Program-made: the position numbers and the translations under genes
Shown: one piece after another, positions 32,148 to 42,800 of the stretch
Layout: every line of letters begins with the position of its first letter
Position numbering within the stretch: the first letter of the stretch is position 1
NCBI GenBank assembly: GCA_947646735.1
Contig: CANTFK010000666.1
Coordinates: 496,001 to 560,000, forward strand
Direction: 5' to 3'
DNA: 64,000 nucleotides
From: Peronospora farinosa
Taxonomy: Eukaryota > Oomycota > Peronosporomycetes > Peronosporales > Peronosporaceae
Notes under the pieces: model-generated
Database searches by the model: none
What the model saw: the letters and a program-made list of their open reading frames with translations, nothing else
What the model was told of the DNA's origin: nothing

Positions 32148-34124
32148 TCAGACATTGTCATTGGAACAAGTCTGCGTTTCCAAGACGGACGACGATGAAG
32201 ATGACGGTCGGAGCGAAATCATTGTGTCGTCCTGTACCACGTGCTTTTCCATGTATTCAATGAACCTGTCACCGTAAAATTCCGGCTCCACGGCCGAGAT
32301 GTGCTTGCGATTATGACGCAGGCCTTTGAAAAACGTCTCAGCGATCTTGCGCGTGTTGTACTGCTGCAAAATGTCGATAATGCCTAGAAAGTAGACGAAC
32401 CCATTCTTGCGGCCGTGTTGATCGCGGCCGCAAATGCCGCCGTCATCCCTGCAGAAGACTGACTCCGAGTAGTCGGCATACGCTGCAGCATCGAATAGAC
32501 GGGGAGATAGAGGGGGCACGGCGGCTGCATCTTTCGGTGTAGACGGCAACGACCCAGCTGAGCTTCCGTTGGCCTGTGAACAGTATTCGCCAAATGCAGC
32601 ATCGAAGCTGCGACCAAACCCACCTTCACTACTCGTGGAATCGTCCAAATCAAAGTCGTTGTCCGAGTCCAAGTTCAAATCTGCGCAGCCGTCGCTCCAC
32701 GTAGAATTGTTTAGCGATGATAGTGCAAGCCGCGTTCGAATATTTGTAATCGCACTGAGTATCAAAGGAGGTTGCAGTTGAGCCCCGCTTTCAGGCATCG
32801 ATGTCGAACGACACGGTCGCAACATCGGCACATGCACGAAGTCAGAGTATAAGCCCGTGTGTGAAGTGGGCAAATAATTGTAGCCACCTTCTTGTTGCAA
32901 TGTAACACTCATAGGGCTGTCACTCATTGCAGAACTGGTGCACAGATCATCGCGTGTGCAATTAGAGTCGTGCACGCCAACGAGTAGACTGTAGTCCATA
33001 ATCTTCATTCGTTTCAGAAAATCGACATCTTTGCGAAGCTGAATAAGGAACATGGTGCGTTGGGCAACGCTCATCTGGAGGTGGAAGCCCTTGTCTAGCA
33101 AATCGTTGTCTTTCAAGACACCTGCATTGCCTCGCTCGTGCTCCTTCGCTGACGCATGTCGTCCAATGCGTGACCCTTTCAGGTCATATCGCGCATGAAT
33201 CTCCAACGGCGTATCAAATACGCTGGCCATGATTACAAAGTGCATTTTCTTTCGCAGGTGGTGCATCTCCACTCGGTGCATGCCGTAGAAGCGTGTCATG
33301 AGCGTGTTTGGGTTCTCCATCACAAACTTGTAGTAGTGCGGTAGAATGCGGCGAAGGAACTTGGACTCGTCCTTAGTTTGTGTCTTAATCATGAAGCGCC
33401 CGTCGTGCGAGTAGAAGAAGAACTGGCCCGACTTGGAGTTCGACATGAACTCGATAAAATTGAAGTCCCCGCTAAGGGTGAGCATATAATCTGCCAAATC
33501 TACTCCAAAGTGGCGACGCACTTGGTGGAACACGCCAGGCGAGTAGTCTTTAAACTTGAAAGGGTGTCGGAGCTGAGCGTTGGCGGAGAAGACCTTCTTG
33601 TCGACCAGCATGAAGTCGTCCATTGTCAACCGCTGTCTGAACGACTTTTGGAGTCCAGCCGAATCTCGGATACCACACATCATGCCGTACGTAAGCGCAT
33701 ACTTTTCATGCTGAAGGTTGATAACGTTGCCAGCAGGAACCCTGAAACTGCGGCTGTGTTTAAGCTTCGACTTTCCGACGCGCATTCGCTTTTCCAGAAG
33801 CGACAGATTTGCCTCTGCGATAGCTTTCGACGCCAATGAAGTAATCTCAGCTTCAGTGTTAGCATTCTTGATCGTCACGTTGGAATCGAGCTCTGTTGAT
33901 GACAACGTGGAAACGCAAGTAGATTTCGAATTGTTTACAAAGCTGACGGTTTCTATTGCATTGGAGGTCGGCGATGCCAATCGGCTGTTCTGTGGCGACG
34001 GAGATCTGGGTCTACGGCGGTCAGGAGATAGTGATATAGTCTTGACCGCGAGCAGCTCCGGCAAAACGTCATTAATGCTAACGCTGAGGTCGCGTTTAGC
34101 TGGAATGATGACTTTCGTGGACAT
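32148..34124 (-). CDS. phosphatidylinositol phosphate kinase (PIP5K-type)
   Basis: Lipid kinase, 658 residues, expected to phosphorylate phosphatidylinositol phosphates, most likely PI4P to PI(4,5)P2, at membranes. Residues 1-130 are Ser-rich and probably disordered. The PIPK domain starts near NLQHEKYALTYGMMCGIRDS. Catalytic marks are the ATP-site lysine in RFMIKTQ (about Lys247), YDLKGSRIGR (about 313-322), IMDYSLLVG (about 375-383) and GIIDILQ (near 595). The domain closes with PEFYGDRFIEYM. About 200 low-complexity residues separate MDYSLL from IID. There are no N-terminal membrane segments, so it is not one of the GPCR-PIPK fusions known from oomycetes. ATG 34124 is the natural start. 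Type I versus type II specificity is not proven. Confidence 0.92.
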   Translation of the reverse strand: MSTKVIIPAKRDLSVSINDVLPELLAVKTISLSPDRRRPRSPSPQNSRLASPTSNAIETVSFVNNSKSTCVSTLSSTELDSNVTIKNANTEAEITSLASKAIAEANLSLLEKRMRVGKSKLKHSRSFRVPAGNVINLQHEKYALTYGMMCGIRDSAGLQKSFRQRLTMDDFMLVDKKVFSANAQLRHPFKFKDYSPGVFHQVRRHFGVDLADYMLTLSGDFNFIEFMSNSKSGQFFFYSHDGRFMIKTQTKDESKFLRRILPHYYKFVMENPNTLMTRFYGMHRVEMHHLRKKMHFVIMASVFDTPLEIHARYDLKGSRIGRHASAKEHERGNAGVLKDNDLLDKGFHLQMSVAQRTMFLIQLRKDVDFLKRMKIMDYSLLVGVHDSNCTRDDLCTSSAMSDSPMSVTLQQEGGYNYLPTSHTGLYSDFVHVPMLRPCRSTSMPESGAQLQPPLILSAITNIRTRLALSSLNNSTWSDGCADLNLDSDNDFDLDDSTSSEGGFGRSFDAAFGEYCSQANGSSAGSLPSTPKDAAAVPPLSPRLFDAAAYADYSESVFCRDDGGICGRDQHGRKNGFVYFLGIIDILQQYNTRKIAETFFKGLRHNRKHISAVEPEFYGDRFIEYMEKHVVQDDTMISLRPSSSSSSVLETQTCSNDNV

Positions 34125-34698
34125 ATTAGCAAATTGCTCTCGATAAAACCACCGCGTTAAGCAGATTCCTGAATGGTATCAATCTAATCTTGGGCAGAGA
34201 AATAGCAGACATATGATCGAATCCATCGGTCGAGAACGAGGCTAAAGACGGCTTACATCAACGGTAGTCACCGGACAACCCATACTTGTCTTGAACTTCC
34301 ATTTTCAGCTGCTATTTGCAGCAAGAAAACGTTAGCAATTCCATCAAGGCGATATTTTCAACGGCGACAAGAATAACTATTCTTGGTCAGGTATAAGAAC
34401 AATATCGATTACTGTCCACTTGCGCTTGTTGCGAGCGACATGATCCAATGCTGGTCAGTTCCTTGCACAAATGGGGATCAGCACGTGTCCAAGCATTACA
34501 GCGGAACACCCGATGTAAACGCACGCAACTCGTCCGTTGAATTAACATAAGTGACTATAAGCACATGAGCAGAGCACTTGGCCGGTTTTTTTGAAAAATG
34601 AAGTTTGTCATTTTTGTCAGTTTCTACATGTACTTCAGCAGTTTGGTGTCTGCGTTTACTTTTCGACTAGCGGAGAGCTCTGCTGCTCAGCTGCCTGC
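34125..34698. other. intergenic, PIP kinase promoter side to pyrophosphatase 3' end
   Basis: 574 bp separate two minus-strand genes. It must contain the PIP kinase promoter. No other gene seen. Confidence 0.5.
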
Positions 34699-36375
34699 TT
34701 AAACGGTGGCTTGGCCGCCGCGTTGTTCGATTAGCAGCTTCCAAAACTCGTGAGTCTCGGCCACGGTAGCCTCAGCAAAGTCGCGGCCCATGCACTTGTC
34801 GTCGTAACCGTACTTGTTCACCTGAGGCAGCTTGTAGTCCTGGAGCCAGTCGTGGATGGCTGTGATACAGCCAGGCATGTGGGCCTCGACATCCGCCACG
34901 TCATTGATGAGCGGGGCGTAGTGGTCCTCTACGTTGATGCAAATAACCTTCCAATCCGTCTCGTTGTCATCGATGAGAGCGAGCACGCCAAGAATCTTGA
35001 CCTGCACGATGGAGCCCGTGCGCCATTGCTTTGTGCCAATCTCCACCACATCGATCGGGTCGTTGTCTCCAACACAGCCCGTACCCTCTGTCACATACGA
35101 CGGGTCCTCCCACGTCTGCGGCAATGCGCCATAGTTGAACATCATTTCTCCCCAGCCGTATTCGCGCAGCTTGCCGTTCTTAGTGTCCTGTTTGATGGGG
35201 TTGAACGGTTCGCCTGTGGCAATCTCCATTTTCTTGCGAGTCCACTTCGGGATCTCACAGACAAAGTTAACTGTGCCGTCTGGGTTGTAGAGCGGGATAT
35301 CGTGCCATGGAGATATCTGCTGGCGTTCACCATTGGGACCCGTGTGGTAGAAGTTGACGCGGAACTCGAAGCTGGGGAAGGCGCCGACGGCCTCTGTTTC
35401 AATGTTCCCGACCTCCGGGTTAGCAATCCGTGCCTTGAGAAATTTGAACTTGGCCTGGTAACGACGCATGGCCTCCGTCTGGTTGTCCGCAGCGTGGTCG
35501 TCATTCCACCATTTCATGAATGAGTTAAAGTCAATTTGACCCGTGGACGATTTGTTGTGCATGTACGAGATCGCCTCCCGCGCATCCTCGTTCGAGATGG
35601 GCTCACCTAGTTTGGCATGAAGGTCCAGTAGGTCGTCTTCACTGATGAACCCGTTGCCCTGCACGTCAAAGAGATTAAAGATAGCGCGCATGCGTTCCAT
35701 TTCCCGTGGCTCGATATTAAGCTCCGTGCCGTCGTCTAGAACACTACCACGACGCTTGAGAACGGACTTAACCTCTTGTCCGTAACGTTTCTCGGCCTGT
35801 TCGTACGATGCAAGCTCGGCCTTTAGCGTCGCGACTTCACTGCGTAGATCCTCGAGCTCTACCGTCATGGAGAGCACGTCTGGGTCCTCCTCGCGCCACG
35901 AGTCGCTGCGTTTGGAGCGGAAACTCGCGCCCTTGGGGGACGCCGAAGATGGTGACGAGGCTACGGGGCGCACGTATTCGACGCGCTCTCCGTCTTTCTT
36001 GTCAGGTGCGTTGTCGATGCATTTCTGCATGACTTGGAACCATTTGAGTCGGTCCTCGGACGTCTCCGTGTACACACGGAAGCAGTTGTTAGCAGGCGTG
36101 TAGAACTGAAAACCATTGGGCTTGCCATCCCATTCGTGCACGGAGCTAAAGGGAATTTTGCCACGTATGACGCGCTTTTCAAAATCTTCGAGGGACAAAA
36201 AGTACACGATTTGCAGTTCACCCGTGTAGATGACGCAGTAGCGTTTCTTCCACAAGAGGGAACTACGATCTGGTTTTTTGTATAAAACACCAGCAATTAG
36301 CACTTCACGGTTGTCGACGGCGTGGGCTTTGGAATTTTTAAGAAAGTTGGCAAAGGACGCGATGGTGGCTGCCAT
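34699..36375 (-). CDS. PH domain / EF-hand / soluble inorganic pyrophosphatase fusion
   Basis: A 558-residue single-exon protein that hydrolyses pyrophosphate to phosphate through a C-terminal family I pyrophosphatase (about 330-555). The signature DNDPIDVVE is at 437-445, with upstream FEFRVNFYHTGPNGE and EIPKWTRKKME and downstream DDKCMGRDFAEA. Residues 24-122 form a PH domain (VLIAGVLYKKPDRSSLLWKK, closing on the tryptophan of RLKWFQVMQKC). A coiled coil is likely at about 168-205. An EF-hand pair follows at 228-292, with loop 1 DVQGNGFISEDD (237-248) near-canonical and loop 2 (NKSSTGQIDFNS) degenerate. The layout suggests calcium-responsive, membrane-targeted pyrophosphatase. Ordinary eukaryotic enzymes are about 280-300 residues and lack the first two modules. 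ATG 36375 is the natural start. Confidence 0.93.
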   Translation of the reverse strand: MAATIASFANFLKNSKAHAVDNREVLIAGVLYKKPDRSSLLWKKRYCVIYTGELQIVYFLSLEDFEKRVIRGKIPFSSVHEWDGKPNGFQFYTPANNCFRVYTETSEDRLKWFQVMQKCIDNAPDKKDGERVEYVRPVASSPSSASPKGASFRSKRSDSWREEDPDVLSMTVELEDLRSEVATLKAELASYEQAEKRYGQEVKSVLKRRGSVLDDGTELNIEPREMERMRAIFNLFDVQGNGFISEDDLLDLHAKLGEPISNEDAREAISYMHNKSSTGQIDFNSFMKWWNDDHAADNQTEAMRRYQAKFKFLKARIANPEVGNIETEAVGAFPSFEFRVNFYHTGPNGERQQISPWHDIPLYNPDGTVNFVCEIPKWTRKKMEIATGEPFNPIKQDTKNGKLREYGWGEMMFNYGALPQTWEDPSYVTEGTGCVGDNDPIDVVEIGTKQWRTGSIVQVKILGVLALIDDNETDWKVICINVEDHYAPLINDVADVEAHMPGCITAIHDWLQDYKLPQVNKYGYDDKCMGRDFAEATVAETHEFWKLLIEQRGGQATV

Positions 36376-38065
36376 AGTTGTAGTTAATTAAGAAGCGACT
36401 TAATACTACGTGGCAAATCAGGAAATGGATCGAAGGGGAGCGATTCGAGGAAAACCCAAAATTGAATGGCGAATAGCTATTAGAACCGAAGTTTTGGGTC
36501 GATGAAAAGGATCAAGATGGTCTGGCTATAACGCCAGTACATAGGATTTTATAGCCCATTTATAATGGGATCTAATTACCAATTGACCCGTCCTTACCTG
36601 CGACTGGTTGCCAAATGGCAAGTATGCGATAGAAACGAGAATGCCACTTGCAAAGATCTACAAAGCAGTGATTGCCAATTGTTGCACAAAAACAAAATCT
36701 CACACAGATTGCACTATTGCATTGCACATTACTGTGTTGTACATGTTAGGCTGATGTTTTGTTTGCCAATTGTGCCCACAGTAAACGGCTGCACTATTGC
36801 CGTGATGCAATCGCGTCATGACGAATCCCATCTTTTTGAAGCAGGCCAAGTGCGTCAGCAGCACAGAAATCGTACATGGTTTCTTTACTGTGCGTTCGTA
36901 GTAGCGGTCGCCTATGTTCCGCAGATGTCACATTGTGCTAAAAGAAGTCCCCGACAAGCTGGACGTTCTGTCCCGAAATGGTTCGATGACCAAACCGTAC
37001 TCGAATTCGTGCTAGATAAATTGCACTTGTGATACGAATAAGACAACTATGCTAAGCCAAAGTCTTATTAGACGGTAAGAGTCGTCACGAGGCTTTCGTC
37101 ATTGGATAATGAGAACGAGAACGATGATATGCCCTGCATACTGTCAGCAGATACGCTGATGTAAACTATGTTTGCTTGAGATTTTAAAGAGAAGGCCACA
37201 TTGCCACCCGTATGTATCAATCATAGAGTGGCCTAAATGTTTTTAGGTCACGTTGAGTCACATATCGATCCCTGGCTATCCTAGATTGCGACCCTAAGCT
37301 CCAACTTCGGCTTCAGTCCACGCGCAACATTTAGATTTTTAAGGCTCGGTCGAGCATTCGATGACAGATAGAATGACAAGAGACTGGAGCTATCGTTCCA
37401 GGAGTGACCTTTTTACCACTCGTGGCATTACTCAGGATAAAGCTGCTACGTGAATACTTGATTGAACGGCTGATGTAGATGAAAACGATCTAGAGGTGAG
37501 TGTAATATACAAGGTCTGCGCAGGTTGGACATGAAATAGTGTATATGGGAGGCATCAATAATCAACCACCATTTCGGTAACCAACAACCACCCTAAATTT
37601 TTTGATTATGATTGGTCAGTGTGCCATCTTACTAAAGTTACAAAAAAGACTAAAATGCTATGAATTTTTGACTTTATCATCTAGTGCTTTTAAATCTACT
37701 GATTGAACTACTAATGCTAGTACTAGTGCTGGTGCTGGTACTAGTGCTGGTGCTTGACGACGACAGGTTCAAGCATTGTGGCCTAAACTTGACCTTCTGC
37801 GTCGCACTGGAACTTTCAAAGATGCGGCAACATGCTCAAACTGTGGTAAAAAAAGTCGCTGTGTTGACCCAGTTGGCCGGCAATACAACGGGGCACCACT
37901 GACAAAGTATAGTCTACTTGCACTGACATAGTGCAAATGTTACTTCGAAATCTCACGTACACTGACGGAAGCAGAGAAAGCTATACAACTAACCGAACAC
38001 GCTCAATTGTAGGAGAAAGGAAGATGTATATATTATATGTACTTAAAGTCATTAATAAACTCAAT
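36376..38065. other. 1.7-kb region without a supported gene
   Basis: It contains a 155-codon plus-strand frame (36565-37032) with no recognisable domain and unusually many His and Cys residues, which I do not call a gene. A small simple repeat of CTAGTGCTGGTG type lies at 37711-37757. The pyrophosphatase promoter should be in the left part. Confidence 0.45.
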
Positions 38066-38070
38066 GAAGT

Positions 38071-38666
38071 TGTAACAGGGCATCTAGTTACACGTAAACA
38101 TTAAGTAATATACTTAATGTTTGGTCTAAAAGTATACATGATTACTTTTGACCTGTCACTTGGGTGCGATACACAAATGTGATCCACCCTCGTGAATGTG
38201 ATATACATTGATGGATTCACATGAGAAGGGATGACGCTAGTTGAAGCTAGGCATCGCGACGTCTCAGAAGGACGTCATTCGCAAACTTAAATCTAAATTT
38301 AAGTTCATGCGACAGGATACGCTTCTAAAGAGTCGCGTATCCGATCTATACATATATAGCCAATCAGTAGTTAAGTATATATTTAGTTATAATTAATTAA
38401 ATATAGCTCAGTATTGGATTTGCTTAAACATACGCACCACGCACGAGAAGCTGAAAAGCTTCTGCGTGACGTCGGTGCCTTCTTGTTAAGAAGTTCGTTG
38501 CACTCTCGCTTAAGCGAGAGGCAACTGGTGGTACGACTGCTTAAGCAGTCGACCAACCTCCCAACCACCCTCGCACGCGAAGGTAAGACGGTCTAACCTC
38601 TTCCTTGCTTGTGCATAAGGTGTGTGCTCGTAGTACGAGGCAACATCGTAGAAGTGCCCGTCTACA
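38071..38666 (+). repeat. 5' LTR of element B
   Basis: Starts TGTAACAGGGC and ends GCCCGTCTACA, 596 bp. It contains a chain of inverted repeats: 38096-38122 (12-bp arms), 38285-38304, 38315-38342, 38446-38463 (GAAA loop), 38479-38493, and perfect palindromes at 38503-38520 and 38534-38551. Confidence 0.97.
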
Positions 38667-38668
38667 CT

Positions 38669-38677
38669 TGGTAGCAC
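38669..38677 (+). other. primer-binding site of element B
   Basis: TGGTAGCAC begins two bases after the 5' LTR. Its first eight bases, TGGTAGCA, are complementary to the usual 3' end of eukaryotic initiator tRNA-Met (TGCTACCA), the primer of many Ty3/gypsy elements. Element C has the same motif at 47382. Confidence 0.65.
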
Positions 38678-38760
38678 TAGTAGTCCTTCCCACGACCCGT
38701 CTCTCTGAGCGTTCGTGTGGACACGGATGTCCCTTAATAAGAATTGGGAGACTTCTTCAC

Positions 38761-39808
38761 CTCTCCCAACACCATAGGGAGTTGGCTGAGCATTTGGCGC
38801 ATGAAATTATTATACTAGCCCTGGCCAACCTCTTGCATTGTCCTTGTGAGCAATATGTTACTAAGTTGAAGCAATTTGAGGCGTTTGTGCTCGGACAGCG
38901 TAGAAACGCGACTGAGGCAAACAGCCAAACCACCGCTGAGTCCATTAATAAGACTCAGGATGAGTTTTTGCGTGAGCAAGCTCGGAATGAAGCGCTCAAC
39001 AGAACTGTTGAGACGCTCTCTGCCCGGCCTGCTCAACCGAGGCCCATTCGGATGGACCCTCCGAAGTTCGATGGAACTAGCCCTCACACGATTGTTCACT
39101 GGTTATTAGCAGTGGAGCAATGTGGAGTGGCGCAGCTCATCGAAGACGACACTAGAATGGTGTCGTATGCCATGTCCAACTTGCGTGGCAAAGCGTCAGA
39201 GTAGGCATACTCTGCGCTTATGGCAAACGCTGAAGCGTTTCCATCATGGTTGATTTTTAAAAACAGAGATTTGCGCCATGTATCAGTCGCCTAACAACGA
39301 AGTGTTGCTTATGACGCGCTTCTTTGGAGCACGACAGGCGAAACGCTCTCTGCAAGAATTTGTGCAGGAGATGCGTTCGCTGTCGGCGTCCATTAATGGG
39401 GAACCGATACCAGAGCGTATCAAGGTGGCCACGTTCATGAATGGACTTAGGCACGGCCCATCGCGTCAGGCCCTTTTTAGAACGGTGCCAGCGACGATGG
39501 AAGAGGCAATTGACATTGCCTTAGTTGAGGAGCAATCCTACAACAGCGCCTCGGCGACAGCCTATTACAGGCCGTCGACCGAGAAGTCTGATGCCACTCC
39601 TATGGAGTTAGGCAATGCAGATGTGATCTGCTACAAGTGCGGCAAGCGAGGCCATACGATGGCTCGCTGCTATGCCAAAGTAGCTGCTGGTGCTAAGGCA
39701 GCCAGCAAAAGGTCTCCCTACCCGAAGGGAGGTGCAAAAAACCAGCGTGCACGACGCACGGGTTCAGCACCTGCCCAAGATGGGTCGGGAAATGCGGGAG
39801 CGCAGTAG
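38761..39808 (+). pseudogene. gag: broken gag of element B
   Basis: Structural protein of the retroelement particle. The first frame (to the TAG at 39202-39204) shows the gag domain motif PPKFDGTSPHTIVHWLLAVE and ends at SNLRGKASE, where a tryptophan codon has probably become a stop. A frameshift near 39260 moves the rest to another frame (39278-39808), which carries the capsid end and one zinc knuckle, CYKCGKRGHTMARC (C-x2-C-x4-H-x4-C). A basic tail follows. No good ATG is seen at the 5' end. Confidence 0.85.
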
Positions 39809-39858
39809 GAGCGGGATGCCCTACTGTCGCGGACTCTGAAGCTACCCCTAAGTTCAGA

Positions 39859-42800
39859 GTGATCGAACAAATGAGTAGCATAGTCCCTGAGGTTCCGAAA
39901 GGTCGGGCCTCAACCCTTTTGGTCTATAGCGTTCGAGTACGAGGCTATGACCAAGTGATGACTCTTCTCGTGGATTCGGGTGCATCACAAAACTTTGTGA
40001 AACTCGCGGCTCTGAAAAAGAGTCCGGCGAGTTATGAGTCTCTTTGCCAGGATGGCAAGCGAGAAGACGCGATCGCTCGTTCAGCGAACGGCGCGCATGT
40101 AAAATCGGAGGGAGTTCAAGTTGAACTCGCCTTCAGTTTCAGTGACTTCTCTTGTAAAGAGAAGTTCACAGTGCTAGGCATGGAGAGTCCGTATGACCTC
40201 ATCCTAGGCATGCCTTGGTTGGCTAAACACCAGCCATGGATAGACTGGCGTACACGCACAGTCGCTAGCTCTACGCAAGACACCGGAAAGGATGTGCTCT
40301 TGAGAGAGGCTTATGTGGCTGATGCTGTGTCCAACACATTCGAGGGTGCTATGACGGTATGTCCATCGGCACCAGGAACTACCCAGCTTGAAAAGAGTGG
40401 TGTAGTTGGAATTGCCCTGGTAGAAAGCCAGGTGACACAAATTCCTACCCAGCTCGAGGAGACTGGTGTAGTGAATGGGACGATGACAAGTTGTCATGCG
40501 TCCAATGTTCTTGCACAGAGCCGAGAGCCTGTGGCAGTTGATGGTGGGCTGACAGGAAGTCAAGCGCCACAAGAACTGGCACAGAGCCAAGAGCCTGGTG
40601 CGGTTGGAAGGAGTGCGTTAGCTGAGATAGCAACAACACCTTCTTCCAGGTCAAAGGTCGTGGTGACTCGAAGAACGAGCACCATACGTATTAAGACGAT
40701 CAAGGGCACGTCGAAACGAGTGACCCTTGGATCTGTATCAGTCCAAGAGGACGGACCTACGAACGAGTTGTTCGAGGGCGTCGAAGACAAGATGCCGGAG
40801 GCATCCTCAGTTGAGGTGCTCCAACTTGTCTTGGCATCTGCCGAGGAGATAGTAAATCTCTCGGAGATGACGTGGGATTTTTTCCTGTCCGAATTAAAGG
40901 AAGGAAAGATCCACGAGATAGTTGCAACAGTTCCAGAAGAGAACGCGGTGGACTGTTTCTCTTCATCCACAATGGATGAGAGCGTCTTGGAGACCGACAA
41001 AAAGAAACGGTTCGCTGCTCAAGGCTGGGAATACTTGAAGGACAGCCCGTTCTATGATGTTCTGTGGAAACTATCAGGCTCTCATGAGAGATACTGATGT
41101 AGCCAAAACGGCAGTAAGCACCCCAAGCGGTATGCTGTGGGAGTGGCTTGTGATGCCACAAGGGTTGAAAAATGCTCCGGCAACATTCAACCGAGTGGTG
41201 GCTCACGTGATGCGTCAGCACCGTGCCTACGCGCCCCATTACTTTGACGATGTATTCGTGCATAGTAGGGCGGAGGACGGTCTGAGCGCGATAGAGTCGC
41301 ACAAGCGTCATCTAGACGCTGTGCTTGAGACTCTGGGTGACGCCCAATTATACGTGAACTTGCAAAAGTGCGTAATAGGGGTCCCCGGGATACCGGTACT
41401 GGGCTGCATCGTAGGTGCACATGGTGTACGAGCAGACCCAGAAAAGGTAAAGGCTGTAAAGGAATGGCCAGTCCCATGACACGTGAAGGATCTGCGCCAA
41501 TTCCTTGTGCTCGCTAATTACTTGCATAAGTACAGCAAGAAGGATGACAACGGCGTTGACCGTGTCATTTCTTATCAGTCTCGGCTTTTAAAAGCTGCAG
41601 AGCTGAATTACCTAGTGCATGACAAGGAGCTACTTTCAATTAAGTATGCCCTTGTGAAGTTTCGGGTGCACCTCTTGGGCACCGAACTTTTTGTGTTTTA
41701 TACGGATCATGCATCATTGCGGACCGCTATAAACTCACCGCGCCTCTCGCCTAGGATGCCGAGATGCCTGACATTCTTCTCTGAGTTTAATTTCAAAGTT
41801 GAATATAAGCCGGGTAAGTCGAATGTCTTGGCTGACGCGTTATCGTGCAGACCAGACTTCGAGGCAAGACACCAGGATAGTGTGTCTCGTGCGAAAGCTC
41901 AAGTTGAGTCGTTAACATTGGCAGCCATGAAGGCCTACCATGTGACGAGCATAATGGCCTCCGATATCAAGGAGTGTTACAGTCAGGACGAACATTGTCG
42001 CCTGCTGTTGGATCATTTTGGTGAACGAAAGGTTATCCTTCCGTCGCACCTAAAAGCGAAGCTTTATCGCTTTAGTTACAGTGATGGCCTATTATGGCAT
42101 CAACTGTCACCCTGTGATCCCTTGAGAATCTATGTCCCTCATGACACAGATCTCAAGCTGATGATACTTCACGAGTGCCATGATTCGCCATCTAGTGGGC
42201 ATCTGGGCCGTGAAAAGACATTCTTACGAGTGTCAGAGGAATTTTGGTGGCCCCACCTATATCGGTGGGTGGCCAAATATATTCGCTCTTTCGAAGAGTG
42301 TCAGATCATAAAGCCTGCACCTTCGAACAGTGCGCCACTAAAGCAGCTGCTGCTTCCAACTAAATGCTGGAAGTCGGTCAGTTTGGACTTCATGTTTGGC
42401 TTACCGCCTGACCATAAAGGCAGGACGGAGCTCGTCGTCTTTGTAGACAGACTGAGCAAGATGGTGCATTTGGCACCATGTAGCACCAAGATCACAGGAA
42501 AAGAGGCTGCCCTCTTGTTTCTGGATCACGTGTATCGACTACACGGGATGCTTGAGTCCATAGTATCGGACCGGGATCCGCGTTTTACGTCGGGTTTTTG
42601 GCGACATGTGTTTGAGCTGCTGGATAGCAAGATCCACATGTCAACCGCTGATCATCCCCAGACCGATGGCCAAACAGAACGGGCCAATCGAGTCGTGGCG
42701 GATGTGTTGCGTACAGTAGCGACTCCTAAAGAGTGGAGCAAGCAATTGCCATTCGTGTAGTTCGCTATTAATAACAGTGTTCACGCCAGTACGGGTGAAA

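Noticed and set aside
6436..38070. Secreted RxLR or Crinkler effector genes
   Set aside because: I looked for a signal peptide followed by RxLR/EER or LxLFLAK motifs in the open frames and found no convincing case.
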